DNA of 64,000 nt from assembly GCA_028821515.1 (NCBI GenBank), contig JAPPGA010000068.1:1-64000 (forward strand), given 5' to 3'. The DNA comes from Gammaproteobacteria bacterium (GTDB lineage: Bacteria > Pseudomonadota > Gammaproteobacteria > Pseudomonadales > Azotimanducaceae). Each line of letters begins with the position of its first letter. Within the stretch, counting starts at the first letter, position 1. The notes beneath the pieces are model-generated. The model did no database searches. It was not told where the DNA came from and saw only the letters and a list, made by a program, of their open reading frames with translations. Shown piece by piece: positions 28,020 through 37,980 of the stretch. The position numbers and the translations under genes were made by a program.

Positions 28020-29285
28020 CTAACGCGGGTTGTCGTAGATCGAGGCTTCTGATTTCGATTCTTCGCTGATCTTCCGACCTAGTGACGGGTAGATCGGAAT
28101 GTCCTCGTCCGCGAGCGACGCCATGACCTTCTTCCGTGCCATCGCCGCTTCGATGTAGGGAGCGAGTTCCTCCATCTTGCTGCGCTCGCGTTCATCCTCG
28201 CGCTCCTTGAACTCCGGCATGACTTCCGTCCCGAACACCTCCAGCGACTCGCAGATATGGTCGTGGCGGTTCCGGCCGGCCTGCTGGATGAACGTGACCT
28301 GGTCCACGCCGCAGGCCTCGAACTTGCGCAGATGCGCGCGCAGATCGTCCGGCGTCCCGATTCCGCCCTGGCTTCCCGATAGCGCCCGGGTGATGTCGAT
28401 CTGCTCCGGCTCCGCGTCCTGCAATGCCTCGAACTGTTTCCACAGGTCGGTGCGGCCGGGCTGGTGCTCACCGAAGGCGTAGAGGCTGCCGAGTGCGAAA
28501 CCGAAAAACTTGAACCCGTCGAGGCCCCGGTCGATCGCCGTCTGGCGGTCGTGGTGGCACGAAAAGCTCGACACCATGCAAATGTTGGGGTTGACGGCAT
28601 GGCCGATGGGCACGCACTCCTCGCTCTTGATGATCCGGTAGTACTCCTCGACCCACTCCGTCGCTTCTTCCGGGTCCACGAACGCGAACGTCAGGGCGCC
28701 CATGCCGAGCCGCGCCGCGAGACGAATGGTGTCCCGCTGGGAACACGCCACCCACAGCGGCGGGTGCGGCCGCTGCACCGGCTTCGGCACGATGTTCCGG
28801 CACGGCATCTCGAAGTACTTCCCCTTGTAGCCGGGGTAGGGGTCCATCGCGAGCATGTTGCAGATCTGCTCCACCGCTTCGAGATAGATCTCACGCTTCT
28901 TCTCTACCGGGATGCGAAATCCGCCCAGTTCGAGTTCCGCCGACGATTCGCCGGTGCCGAAATCCACCCGTCCATTTGAAACGAGGTCGAGCGTCGCGAT
29001 CACTTCAGCCGTGCGCGCCGGATGGTTGTACTGCGGGATGACCTGGCGAATTCCCTGGCCCAGCCGGATGTTGCTGGTGCGCTGCGAACAGGCGGCGAGA
29101 AACACCTCCGGCGCCGACGAGTGGGAGTACTCCTCCAGGAAGTGATGCTCCACCTCCCACGCGAAGTCGATGCCGAGGCGATCCGCGAGTTCCACCTGGT
29201 CCAGCGCCTCGTTGAAGAGCTCCTGTTCGGACCCGTCGCTCCAGGGCCGCGGCAGTTGATGTTCGTAGAAGATCCCGAATTTCAT
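28020..29285 (-). CDS. Luciferase-like flavin-dependent monooxygenase
   Basis: A 421-residue LLM-class enzyme using reduced FMN or F420 supplied by a partner reductase. It begins MKFGIFYEHQLPRPW and has the barrel segments IDFAWEVEHHFLEEYSH, RIRLGQGIRQVIPQYNHP and GRVDFGTGESSAEL typical of the bacterial luciferase superfamily. It is convergent with the sulfotransferase operon (15-bp gap). The substrate is unknown and no reductase gene is adjacent. Confidence 0.87.
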   Translation of the reverse strand: MKFGIFYEHQLPRPWSDGSEQELFNEALDQVELADRLGIDFAWEVEHHFLEEYSHSSAPEVFLAACSQRTSNIRLGQGIRQVIPQYNHPARTAEVIATLDLVSNGRVDFGTGESSAELELGGFRIPVEKKREIYLEAVEQICNMLAMDPYPGYKGKYFEMPCRNIVPKPVQRPHPPLWVACSQRDTIRLAARLGMGALTFAFVDPEEATEWVEEYYRIIKSEECVPIGHAVNPNICMVSSFSCHHDRQTAIDRGLDGFKFFGFALGSLYAFGEHQPGRTDLWKQFEALQDAEPEQIDITRALSGSQGGIGTPDDLRAHLRKFEACGVDQVTFIQQAGRNRHDHICESLEVFGTEVMPEFKEREDERERSKMEELAPYIEAAMARKKVMASLADEDIPIYPSLGRKISEESKSEASIYDNPR

Positions 29286-30636
<1,351 letters not shown>

Positions 30637-30669
30637 TAGACTTCCCGCAACGTCAAGGGAGAGCCGTAA

Positions 30670-30984
30670 ATGAACCACGTCACCGACGAATCATTCGAAG
30701 CCGAAGTGCTCCAGGCGGATCGGCCAGTGCTCGTCGACTACTGGGCCGAATGGTGCGGGCCATGCAAGATGATCGCCCCGATCCTGGAGGAGATCGCTGA
30801 CGAATACGCCGACCGGGTCAAGGTCTGCAAGCTCGATATCGACGCTAACGCCCAGACGCCTCCAAAGTACGGCATCCGTGGCATACCGACGCTGATGCTG
30901 TTCCGCAACGGCACGGTTGAGGCAACCAAGGTTGGAGCCTTGTCGAAGTCGCAACTCGCCGCATTTCTGGACAGCAACATCTAG
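30670..30984 (+). CDS. trxA: Thioredoxin 1
   Basis: A 104-residue thioredoxin with the [13 protein letters not shown] active site and the cis-Pro segment [11 protein letters not shown]. It is the general cytosolic disulfide reductase, reduced by TrxB (not in the window). GGGAG lies ahead of the ATG. It sits upstream of rho, the classic arrangement, although here a family-B repeat is inserted between the two. Confidence 0.96.
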   Translation: MNHVTDESFEAEVLQADRPVLVDYWAEWCGPCKMIAPILEEIADEYADRVKVCKLDIDANAQTPPKYGIRGIPTLMLFRNGTVEATKVGALSKSQLAAFLDSNI

Positions 30985-31140
30985 AGCCGGGCGGGGGACC
31001 AGCCACCCGTCGGATTCACCTTTCTCTTCCGTCTGACGGGCTGTTCAGGCGACGGTTTCCTGACGTATCGGATGACTTGCCGCGACCCGGACAGTTTTGC
31101 TATTAATGCGTTTCCCGCCGTCGGGAACTTCCCGATTTCA

Positions 31141-31257
31141 CTAGGGGCCTGGGCTGTAGAACGGCACGCCAGTGCCGTTCTAAGCGCGGGGCAGTAGGTG
31201 GGCTTGGGCGGGGGTGAAACACGGCGCACCCGAAGGGCGACGGGTTTCATGGCGCTA
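31141..31257 (+). repeat. Family-B dispersed repeat, copy 1 (117 bp)
   Basis: Begins CTAGGGGCCTGGG and ends TTTCATGGCGCTA, so CTA occurs at both edges. The first hairpin is a perfect 10-bp pair AGAACGGCAC / GTGCCGTTCT with a GCCA loop. The second is GAAAC...GTTTC near the right end. The middle carries GGTGGGCTTGGGCGGGGGTG, shared with copy 2. It lies between trxA and the rho promoter region. Confidence 0.85.
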
Positions 31258-31426
31258 AACTAATTTGGAATTGCGCTAGACGCCGCCGGTAACGGTGGTA
31301 TATTGCGCGTGTTCGGCGATCCGCCGATCCTTCCCGAAGCTTCGCCGGATTACCTCAACCCCCGCTCGCAGCGCGCGCTTTCCGACCCTGCGGCGCTTTC
31401 CGCCAAACGAATCGATACCATGAACC
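31258..31426 (+). promoter_or_regulatory. rho leader region
   Basis: A 169-bp gene-free leader between the repeat and rho. A TATATT hexamer at 31299-31304 is a plausible -10, with no good -35. Long leaders before rho are common because rho is autoregulated by attenuation; that this one does so is inference. Only a weak ribosome site precedes the rho ATG. Confidence 0.4.
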
Positions 31427-32689
31427 ATGAATCTCACTGACCTCAAAACCAAACCCGTCCCCGAACTGGTCGACATGGCCCGGGAAATCGGCCTTGAGAA
31501 CCTCGCGCGGCTGCGCAAACAGGAGGTGATTGCCGCAATCCTGCGAAGGGTCGCCAAGAACGGCGAGGACATCTACGGAGAAGGTGTGCTCGAAATCCTC
31601 CAGGACGGGTTCGGCTTCCTGCGCTCACCGGGCAGTTCGTACCTGGCCGGGCCCGACGACATCTACGTCTCTCCGAGCCAGATCCGGCGTTTCAACCTCC
31701 GCACCGGCGACAGCATCTCCGGAAAGATCCGCCCGCCGAAGGACCGCGAGCACTTCGCCCTGCTCAAGGTGGACAAGATCAACATGGGCGAGCCGAACAA
31801 CCGGACGCACAAGATCCTGTTCGAGAACCTCACCGCGCTGTTCCCGGACGAGCGGTTCATGCTCGAACGCGGCAACGGCAGTACGGCCGACCTGATCGCC
31901 CGCATCATCGACCTGATCGCGCCGCTCGGCAAAGGCCAGCGGGGTCTCATCGTGTCGCCGCCGAAGGCCGGCAAGACGATCATTCTGCAGAACGTCGCCC
32001 AGTCCATCTGCGCCAACAACCCCGAGGCCATCGTTATCGTCCTGCTGATCGACGAACGTCCGGAAGAGGTCACCGACATGGAACGCACGGTGGTCGACGC
32101 CGAGGTGGTGGCGAGCACCTTCGACGAACCGCCGTCGCGTCACGTGCAGGTGGCGGAAATGGTCATCGAGAAGGCCAAGCGCCTGGTCGAGCACAAGAAG
32201 GACGTGGTCATTCTGCTCGACTCCATCACGCGCCTGGCGCGCGCCTACAACACCATCGTCCCGTCCTCGGGCAAGGTGCTGACCGGCGGCGTCGATGCCC
32301 ACGCCCTCGAACGCCCAAAGCGCTTTTTCGGCGCTGCGCGCAACGTCGAGGAAGGCGGCAGCCTGTCCATCATCGCGACTGCGCTGATCGACACCGGCTC
32401 CAAGATGGACGAGGTGATCTACGAGGAATTCAAGGGCACAGGCAACATGGAACTGCATCTTGAGCGCAAGATCGCCGAGAAGCGCATCTACCCCGCCATC
32501 AACATCCGGCGGTCTTCCACCCGCCAGGAAGAACGGCTGCTGCCGCCCGACGAACTGCAACGCGTCTGGATCCTCCGCAAGCTGCTGCACGACATGGACG
32601 ACGTCGCCGCCATCGAGTTCCTGGTCGACAAGCTGAAGGACACGAAGACCAACGCCGAGTTCTTCATGCAGATGCGAGGCGGTCGCTAG
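31427..32689 (+). CDS. rho: Transcription termination factor Rho
   Basis: A 420-residue RNA helicase forming a hexamer that ends transcription. N-terminal helical domain ([20 protein letters not shown]), cold-shock-like RNA-binding domain ([20 protein letters not shown]), Walker [13 protein letters not shown], Walker [17 protein letters not shown], and the C-terminal R-loop region are intact. Length is typical (E. coli 419). Confidence 0.98.
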   Translation: MNLTDLKTKPVPELVDMAREIGLENLARLRKQEVIAAILRRVAKNGEDIYGEGVLEILQDGFGFLRSPGSSYLAGPDDIYVSPSQIRRFNLRTGDSISGKIRPPKDREHFALLKVDKINMGEPNNRTHKILFENLTALFPDERFMLERGNGSTADLIARIIDLIAPLGKGQRGLIVSPPKAGKTIILQNVAQSICANNPEAIVIVLLIDERPEEVTDMERTVVDAEVVASTFDEPPSRHVQVAEMVIEKAKRLVEHKKDVVILLDSITRLARAYNTIVPSSGKVLTGGVDAHALERPKRFFGAARNVEEGGSLSIIATALIDTGSKMDEVIYEEFKGTGNMELHLERKIAEKRIYPAINIRRSSTRQEERLLPPDELQRVWILRKLLHDMDDVAAIEFLVDKLKDTKTNAEFFMQMRGGR

Positions 32690-32779
32690 CAACGACGGCG
32701 AAACAGCCGGCGGCGCCGATCGGATTCAGGCGGGGGCAGGACAGGACGGACACCCGCCAGCGCCGAGGACTACCTTCCA

Positions 32780-33122
32780 CTAGAACGTGTCCGGCCAGTA
32801 GCTGCGGCGGCGTGCCGAAATCGCCTGTCGAGGCCAGCGAATTGAAATTGGTTTGCGTCGGTAACACCAACCTGCCGCCTTTCGGCGCGTCCGGATTGAC
32901 ATAGTCGAAATGCTGGAAGTCAGCGGGATACTTGAGATCGTGGTAGAAAGCGATACCGTGCCGGAATTCCAGCGAGTCGAGGAATTCATTGGCGAACACG
33001 CCATTGTGCGCGAACAAGACTGCCGCGACTACGGCAAGCTCGCTCTTCAGCGTGTCGGGAAACCAGTTCCGGGAACCAAGCAATAGCCCATCACTCTGTC
33101 GATTCCGCGCCACTAGCGCCAT
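32780..33122 (-). pseudogene. Remnant of a family-5 extracellular solute-binding protein
   Basis: The frame (start 33122) has a signal-peptide-like segment (LAVVAAVLFAHNGVFANE) and then the N-terminus of a YejA-like binding protein: FRHGIAFYHDLKYPADFQHF, DYVNPDAPKGGRLVL. The intact homologue at 50512 has nearly the same block (DYVNPDSPKGGMLVL). Homology stops after about GTPPQLLAG near 32790; over 450 residues are missing, and rho begins its 3-prime end nearby. A family-B repeat overlaps its start. Confidence 0.75.
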
Positions 33123-33249
33123 GAAACCCGTGGCCCTGACGGGCGCCGTGCTTCACCCCGCCCAAGCCCTCTGTCTCACCCTTCCCACCCGTCCCGGGTC
33201 CTGCGCCTTGATCGGCACTTCGTGCCGTTCTAACGGCGCAAGCCCCTAG
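33113..33249 (-). repeat. Family-B dispersed repeat, copy 3 (137 bp)
   Basis: Read on the minus strand it begins CTAGGGGCTTGCGCCG and ends TTTCATGGCGCTAG, with CTAG at both edges. The first hairpin is nested within GCGCC/GGCGC. It has about 20 bp more in the middle than copies 1 and 2. The TAG of its left edge is the stop codon of hemY. Confidence 0.82.
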
Positions 33250-34340
33250 TCGGGGGGTCTCGCCGTTGCGCTTAACTCGACGTAACGTTTCGCCTTGGCC
33301 CACTCCTCGTTGAGGAGGCTTAGCCGTACCAGCGTCTGGAGCAATACCGGGTCGCGCGGTGTGTGTTCCAGCCATTTTTCCGCGGTGGCAAGCTGTTCGC
33401 CGGGGTGTCCCGACCAGATTTCGCCGTACAGTTGGATCAGCCGATCATCCGGATTCCTTTCGATGGCTCGCCTGAGTATGCGTACTGCCACGTCCGCCTC
33501 TCCGACCGCGTCCAGGCACTGGGCATAACGCACGGCTACGGCACCGGTCCGTTTCAGTCGTCGCGGGATCTCACGCCACGTTTCCCGCACATTCTGCGCT
33601 GCATCGGCGCTTGTGGAACTCGCTTCGAGCCGCCCGCACCAGGCACGCTGAAGCGACTGTTCGAGGTCCGACGGATCCACCGCCTTGGCCTTGCCGATCA
33701 CCGGTGCAAGTTCCACAACCGCATCCCAGTCTCCAAGTTCCTCGTGGCATGCCAACAGCATGGACAGCACCCTGGGATGACGGGGCGACGCTTCGTTGAG
33801 TCCTTCCAGCGTTTCAAGACATTCCTGCATCTGGCCGTGTTCGGCAAGGAATCGCGCGCGGGTCAGTCCGGCCGCGAGTGACGCGCCGGACGCCGCACCG
33901 CCAGCGAGGTCGAGGAGCCGGTCCCGTTCGTCGGCATCCTTGAGTTCGTGCGCCGCGCGTGCCGCCCCGAGATAGTTGACGATAGGCGTCGGCGCGCTCG
34001 ACGCAACCTCCGTCAACGCTTTCCGGGCATCTGCCCAACGACCTTCGAGAATGTGCAGGACGCCCTGTTCAGTGCGTTGATTCGCGGTCGTCTCGCGACG
34101 CTTCTGCCTCCAGTTTGCGAAGTCCGCGCCACCGCGCAAAAGGCGCCGCGCGAGCGCGAAAAGCAGGCGCGCCAGAACCCAGAGCAGCACCAGGGCAATG
34201 AGCGCGAACCAGACGCTCGTCTCGAACGCGGCCTTGTCGTACGCGATCAGCACATAGCCCGCGTCCTTCAACATCAGGGAACCGAGCAGGCCCCCGATGA
34301 TCACGGCAGCGACCGCGTAGACGAGGGTGCGGACTTTCAT
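33246..34340 (-). CDS. hemY: HemY, inner-membrane TPR protein
   Basis: A 364-residue protein with two N-terminal membrane helices (VYAVAAVIIGGLLGSLML and TSVWFALIALVLLWVLARLL) and a periplasmic tetratricopeptide region. It is the last gene of hemCDXY; its function in haem metabolism is not firmly known. ATG overlaps the hemX stop (ATGA). The stop codon TAG is formed by the first bases of a family-B repeat, so the original C-terminus may have been changed. Confidence 0.88.
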   Translation of the reverse strand: MKVRTLVYAVAAVIIGGLLGSLMLKDAGYVLIAYDKAAFETSVWFALIALVLLWVLARLLFALARRLLRGGADFANWRQKRRETTANQRTEQGVLHILEGRWADARKALTEVASSAPTPIVNYLGAARAAHELKDADERDRLLDLAGGAASGASLAAGLTRARFLAEHGQMQECLETLEGLNEASPRHPRVLSMLLACHEELGDWDAVVELAPVIGKAKAVDPSDLEQSLQRAWCGRLEASSTSADAAQNVRETWREIPRRLKRTGAVAVRYAQCLDAVGEADVAVRILRRAIERNPDDRLIQLYGEIWSGHPGEQLATAEKWLEHTPRDPVLLQTLVRLSLLNEEWAKAKRYVELSATARPPD

Positions 34341-35515
34341 TCGGTCTGCCCTTCGCCGGGCGGCTGCGAGTCCGCCGGGCGCCTCTGAAGTTCGAGCAGG
34401 CGGCTGAGCGATCTAGAAATGTCGGGCAGGCTTTGCTCGATGTCGAGGTCTGCGAGCCTGTCCAGGTCCTGCGCGATCCGCTGCATCGCTGCGTTTTCGG
34501 GGTCGACATATTCGTCGAGCCACTGGCGGGCAGAACTCAGACTGGTCGCGAACAGCGTCTGATCGCCTCTCAGCATGGCGAGTTGCGCGCGCTCCAGGGC
34601 GAGTCTCAGGTTGAGTTCAAGATAGATCGCTTCCTCGGGACGTATCAGCGGGCGCGGCGCAATACTGTCCCGAGTCCGAAACTCGAAGAGGCCATAGAAC
34701 CGGTCCTGCAGCGCCTTGCCAAAGGACTCGGATTCCTCGCCCGGCGCTTCTGGCTCCTGGTCGGCGGCCGGCTCCGGCGTTGACCCGATCTCGCGGAATA
34801 TCCTTCCCGGGGCATCGGTGCTTCCACTCCCCGACGCGCCCGTTGCATCCGTTGCGCTGAAGTACTCCGGCTGCTTCAAAGGCAGACCCCCCAACGCGTC
34901 CTTCATGGCTTCCAGGGTAAGGAAGATGCTCTCAGCATTGGCGGTCTTGGTGTTGGCGAGCGCCATGCGTTCCTCCGCGAGGATCGCGCGGATCTCGTGC
35001 AGCGCGTAGTCGTCCAGTTCTTCGAGGATCGCATCGGCCGCGGCCAGCATCTGGTCTGCTGCGCGGGTGTCGCGCTCCATGAGCAAGCGATTGTTGGCGA
35101 TCCGGAGCAGGTACTCGACTTCCGCGAGCCTCCACGCCCCGGGATCGGGAGGCCCGTCGGCACGGCGTTCCGCGGACAACTCGGCTCGCACCTGCTCTAG
35201 CGACGCGCTGTTTTCGGCCAGCGCCCCGGTGAGATCCGCGATCTTTTCCTGCAACGCGTCCGAACCGCTCTGCGCCATCCCGCGCGCCTGGGCCACTTCG
35301 CGTTCGAGCCGCGCGATGTCGTCCGCCAGCCGGGGTGCGACGCCGCCGCTTCCTGCAATGCCTTCCACGCGCCAATAGAGGTACCCCGCTGCTGCCAGGC
35401 TCACCAGCGATAGCAATGCGACGAGGGCTGTCCCGAAACCTCGGGACTTTCCTGGTTCGGACGCCGGCGGGTCGTCGCCCGGCGGATGGTCCGTGGTTTC
35501 CTCTTGTTCGGACAT
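34337..35515 (-). CDS. hemX: HemX, uroporphyrinogen-III C-methyltransferase-like membrane protein
   Basis: A 392-residue protein with a Pro/Glu-rich cytoplasmic N-terminus, one membrane helix (ALVALLSLVSLAAAGYLYW) and a large coiled-coil periplasmic domain (DIARLEREVAQARGMAQ). The HemX family is named after methyltransferases but lacks the known catalytic fold. GGAG lies eight bases before ATG 35515; TTG 35533 is less likely. It lies between hemD and hemY. Confidence 0.87.
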   Translation of the reverse strand: MSEQEETTDHPPGDDPPASEPGKSRGFGTALVALLSLVSLAAAGYLYWRVEGIAGSGGVAPRLADDIARLEREVAQARGMAQSGSDALQEKIADLTGALAENSASLEQVRAELSAERRADGPPDPGAWRLAEVEYLLRIANNRLLMERDTRAADQMLAAADAILEELDDYALHEIRAILAEERMALANTKTANAESIFLTLEAMKDALGGLPLKQPEYFSATDATGASGSGSTDAPGRIFREIGSTPEPAADQEPEAPGEESESFGKALQDRFYGLFEFRTRDSIAPRPLIRPEEAIYLELNLRLALERAQLAMLRGDQTLFATSLSSARQWLDEYVDPENAAMQRIAQDLDRLADLDIEQSLPDISRSLSRLLELQRRPADSQPPGEGQTE

Positions 35516-35540
35516 TGCCAACTCCGAGGCCAAGACGTTC

Positions 35541-36212
35541 CTAATGCGCGATTCGACGAACCGCCGCCACTACGGCTTCGTCTCCAGCGCCCTCGGTCAC
35601 GAAGACGCGAGTAAAGCCAAGCGCTCTCGCCGACTCCGCCACGCGCTCGGACGGTACCAGCATCGCAACGTTCGCGCTGCGCGAGGAACTAAACCACATG
35701 TCCGCGACGACCCGCAACGCGGCCTCGCTGCTACCGACGATAGCGTCGATGACTTCCGACGGATTCAGCGTACCCGGTCTAGTGACCCGCCGGTACAGAC
35801 ACCACTTCACTGCCGGAATGCCGCGATCCGCCAGCCACTGTTCAAGGAGTCCGCGACCGCCTTCGCCCGCCGCGATCAGAAGGCTCTGCGGCGGATCGGC
35901 CGCGAGCGAAGCGATGATTCCTTCGGAAGACGACCGGTCCGGCGTGCGGGCATCGATGCCGTGACGTTCGAGGGCCCGCCGCGTGGTCTTCCCGATGGCC
36001 ATTGCCGGCGTCTCATTCCAGCCATTGCGGACCGCGGATTCCACCGCATGACCCGACAGAAAGACCGTGAGCGCGAACTGGCCCGCCGGCGGCGGGTCGG
36101 AGATGGGTTCGATCTCGAGCACGGGACGCACCCACGCTTCGAAACCCGCGTCGACAAGGCGCGAGCCCAGGCGGCTCGCGCCCGGCTCCGTCCGTGTCAC
36201 CCACACACGCAT
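35541..36212 (-). CDS. hemD: Uroporphyrinogen-III synthase
   Basis: A 223-residue enzyme that closes hydroxymethylbilane into uroporphyrinogen III with inversion of ring D. The family is poorly conserved; typical parts are MRVWVTRTEPGASRLGSRL, the VFLSGHAVESAV region and the C-terminal SSRSANVAMLVPSERVAE. ATG 36212 overlaps the hemC end region; the longer frame into hemC is a shadow. Identification rests on family motifs and operon position. Confidence 0.9.
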   Translation of the reverse strand: MRVWVTRTEPGASRLGSRLVDAGFEAWVRPVLEIEPISDPPPAGQFALTVFLSGHAVESAVRNGWNETPAMAIGKTTRRALERHGIDARTPDRSSSEGIIASLAADPPQSLLIAAGEGGRGLLEQWLADRGIPAVKWCLYRRVTRPGTLNPSEVIDAIVGSSEAALRVVADMWFSSSRSANVAMLVPSERVAESARALGFTRVFVTEGAGDEAVVAAVRRIAH

Positions 36213-36213
36213 G

Positions 36214-37101
36214 CTAGCCGAGCAGTGCTTCAGCACCCATTGCGTACAGTGCGGCCGCCGCGCGTTCGCCCAGCGCCACCGGATCATCACCGGTTTCCGA
36301 TACCCGCAGCACGTGCTCGCCACTCTCATCGCCCAACAGCGCCGTCAACGCTAGGGCGGATCCGCAGCTTTCCGCGTAGGCGCCGAGAGGCGTGGCACAG
36401 TCCGCGCCCAGCGCGCGCACCACGGCGCGCTCGGCCAGAACATTCTTCTCGACCAGCGGGTCCACGATGACCGTCAACTGCTCCCGGACATCGCCGCGGT
36501 CCGTCGCATACTCCACCGCGAGCGCCCCCTGTCCCGGGGCCGGCAGGCTGAGATCGACGGCGAGGCGCTGGCTGATGCGGTCGCCCAGCCCAAGACGGTC
36601 GAGTCCGGCACACGCCAGGACGAGCGCATCGACCTCCCCATCGTCCAGTTTCCTGAGACGCGTCCCGACGTTGCCGCGCATGTCCATCATGGTGAGATCG
36701 GGACGCACGAAACGGAGTTGCATTCGTCGCCGCAGGCTCGAAGAGCCGATGCGTGCGCCTTCGGGCAACGCATCGAACGTGAGACCGCCCGACACCAATG
36801 CATCCCGGACATCTGCTCGCGAGCCAACCGTGGTGACAGCCAAACCCTCCGGGAGGGCAACGGGAACGTCCTTCATGCTATGCACGGCGATGTCCGCGCG
36901 GCCGTCCAGCAGGGCGGTTTCGAGTTCCTTGACGAAGGCACCCTTGCCCGCAAATTTCGCGCCGGTCTGCCGGTCGCCCTGCGTCGTCATGGAGAGCAGT
37001 TCAAACGGCACGCCCGCCGCGTCCCGGAGCAGCGATCCCACCCGTTCCGCCTGGTATCGGGCTAGCGGGCTGTTGCGGGTCGCGATCCTGATGATGTTCA
37101 T
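36214..37101 (-). CDS. hemC: Porphobilinogen deaminase (hydroxymethylbilane synthase)
   Basis: A 295-residue enzyme that polymerises four porphobilinogens. Motifs: RIATRNSPLARYQAE, the substrate region HSMKDVP, SSSLRRRMQL, the NVGTRLRKL arginines and the dipyrromethane-cofactor Cys in LGADCATPLGAYAE. It is the first gene of hemCDXY, divergent from the Phd/PIN pair. Confidence 0.96.
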   Translation of the reverse strand: MNIIRIATRNSPLARYQAERVGSLLRDAAGVPFELLSMTTQGDRQTGAKFAGKGAFVKELETALLDGRADIAVHSMKDVPVALPEGLAVTTVGSRADVRDALVSGGLTFDALPEGARIGSSSLRRRMQLRFVRPDLTMMDMRGNVGTRLRKLDDGEVDALVLACAGLDRLGLGDRISQRLAVDLSLPAPGQGALAVEYATDRGDVREQLTVIVDPLVEKNVLAERAVVRALGADCATPLGAYAESCGSALALTALLGDESGEHVLRVSETGDDPVALGERAAAALYAMGAEALLG

Positions 37102-37248
37102 GGGCGGCGCCGGTTATACCACTACGACCATGGACGGCTCCATCGCACACGCAAACCTGTCGGCGCAGGCGATCACGGCTCACCTCAATTTGACAAGTGT
37201 TCGCTTTAGTGTAGGTTTAGCCCGACTTAGCTAGGTCGAGTGGCTGCG

Positions 37249-37500
37249 ATGAAAGTAAACATGCACCAGGCAAAATCGCAGCTTTCCAGGCTGGGCAAGC
37301 TGGCATGGGAAGGGGAAGACATCGTGATCGCAAGGGCGGGCGATCCGTGGCTTCGCCTGATGCCCTATCGCGAACGCGGAAAAGAGCGAAAACTCGGCGG
37401 GCTGGAGGGAGAGATCTGGATGGCTCCCGACTTTGACGAGGAGGACGAGGAACTCATTGAAGCGATCGAGAACTCGAAGATCTTTCCGGACGCCGATTGA
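37249..37500 (+). CDS. Phd/YefM-type antitoxin
   Basis: An 83-residue antitoxin. The N-terminal MKVNMHQAKSQLSRLGKLA is the classic Phd DNA-binding domain; the acidic tail (FDEEDEELIEAIENSK) would wrap the toxin. ATG 37249 is chosen over GTG 37240 by family alignment. It is paired with the PIN toxin just downstream and probably represses its own promoter, as usual for this type. Confidence 0.88.
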   Translation: MKVNMHQAKSQLSRLGKLAWEGEDIVIARAGDPWLRLMPYRERGKERKLGGLEGEIWMAPDFDEEDEELIEAIENSKIFPDAD

Positions 37501-37502
37501 CG

Positions 37503-37883
37503 ATGCAGCGGCTATTGCTCGACACGCATGTGTTCCTCTGGTGCCTGTCGAACGTCTCCGAGCTGGCCGAAGCCACCCGGGCGCAAATCGCCGACCCGCG
37601 CAATGACGTCTTCGTGAGCGCCATCACCGGCTGGGAGATCGCCGTCAAGCGCGCGAAGGGGCGCCTCACTGCCCCGGACAACCTCGGGGCGCTGGTTGCC
37701 GAACGGGGATTCGTCGATCTTCCACTCACCTTTCATCACGCGGAGCAGGCAGGAAATCTCCCCATGCATCACCGGGATCCGTTCGACCGGTTTCTGATTG
37801 CCCAAGCCCAGGCCGAAGGGTTGGTCCTCGTCACGCGGGACGCCCGAATTCCCCTCTACGGTGTACGAACGCTCACGGCCTGA
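37503..37883 (+). CDS. PIN-domain toxin (VapC-like)
   Basis: A 126-residue PIN-domain RNase. Acidic residues: Asp in LLLDTHVFLW, Glu in GWEIAVKRAKG, Asp in HRDPFDRFLIAQAQ and Asp in LVTRDARI. These match functional toxins, so the pair looks active. It starts 2 bp after the antitoxin stop (TTG 37497 overlaps the stop as an alternative). The pair is inserted between hemC and argH. Confidence 0.9.
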   Translation: MQRLLLDTHVFLWCLSNVSELAEATRAQIADPRNDVFVSAITGWEIAVKRAKGRLTAPDNLGALVAERGFVDLPLTFHHAEQAGNLPMHHRDPFDRFLIAQAQAEGLVLVTRDARIPLYGVRTLTA

Positions 37884-37929
37884 ACGGCACTGCGTCCTGT
37901 GAAGGCAGTACCGCCAGGTAGCACATCGG

Positions 37930-37935
37930 TATAAT
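37930..37935 (+). promoter_or_regulatory. argH: Perfect -10 hexamer upstream of argH
   Basis: TATAAT 46 bp before the argH ATG. No good -35 is seen at 17 bp spacing. Plausible sigma-70 promoter. Confidence 0.4.
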
Positions 37936-37980
37936 CCGCGCCCCGAACTTCCCGACTGCCATACCGGGATCCGGCCCCCA

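Noticed and set aside
31141..31257. Calling family B a known riboswitch
   Set aside because: Hairpins are present but no recognised riboswitch core was identified, and some copies lie at gene ends rather than leaders.
31625..32692. 355-codon minus-strand frame opposite rho
   Set aside because: High-GC antisense shadow of a highly conserved gene.
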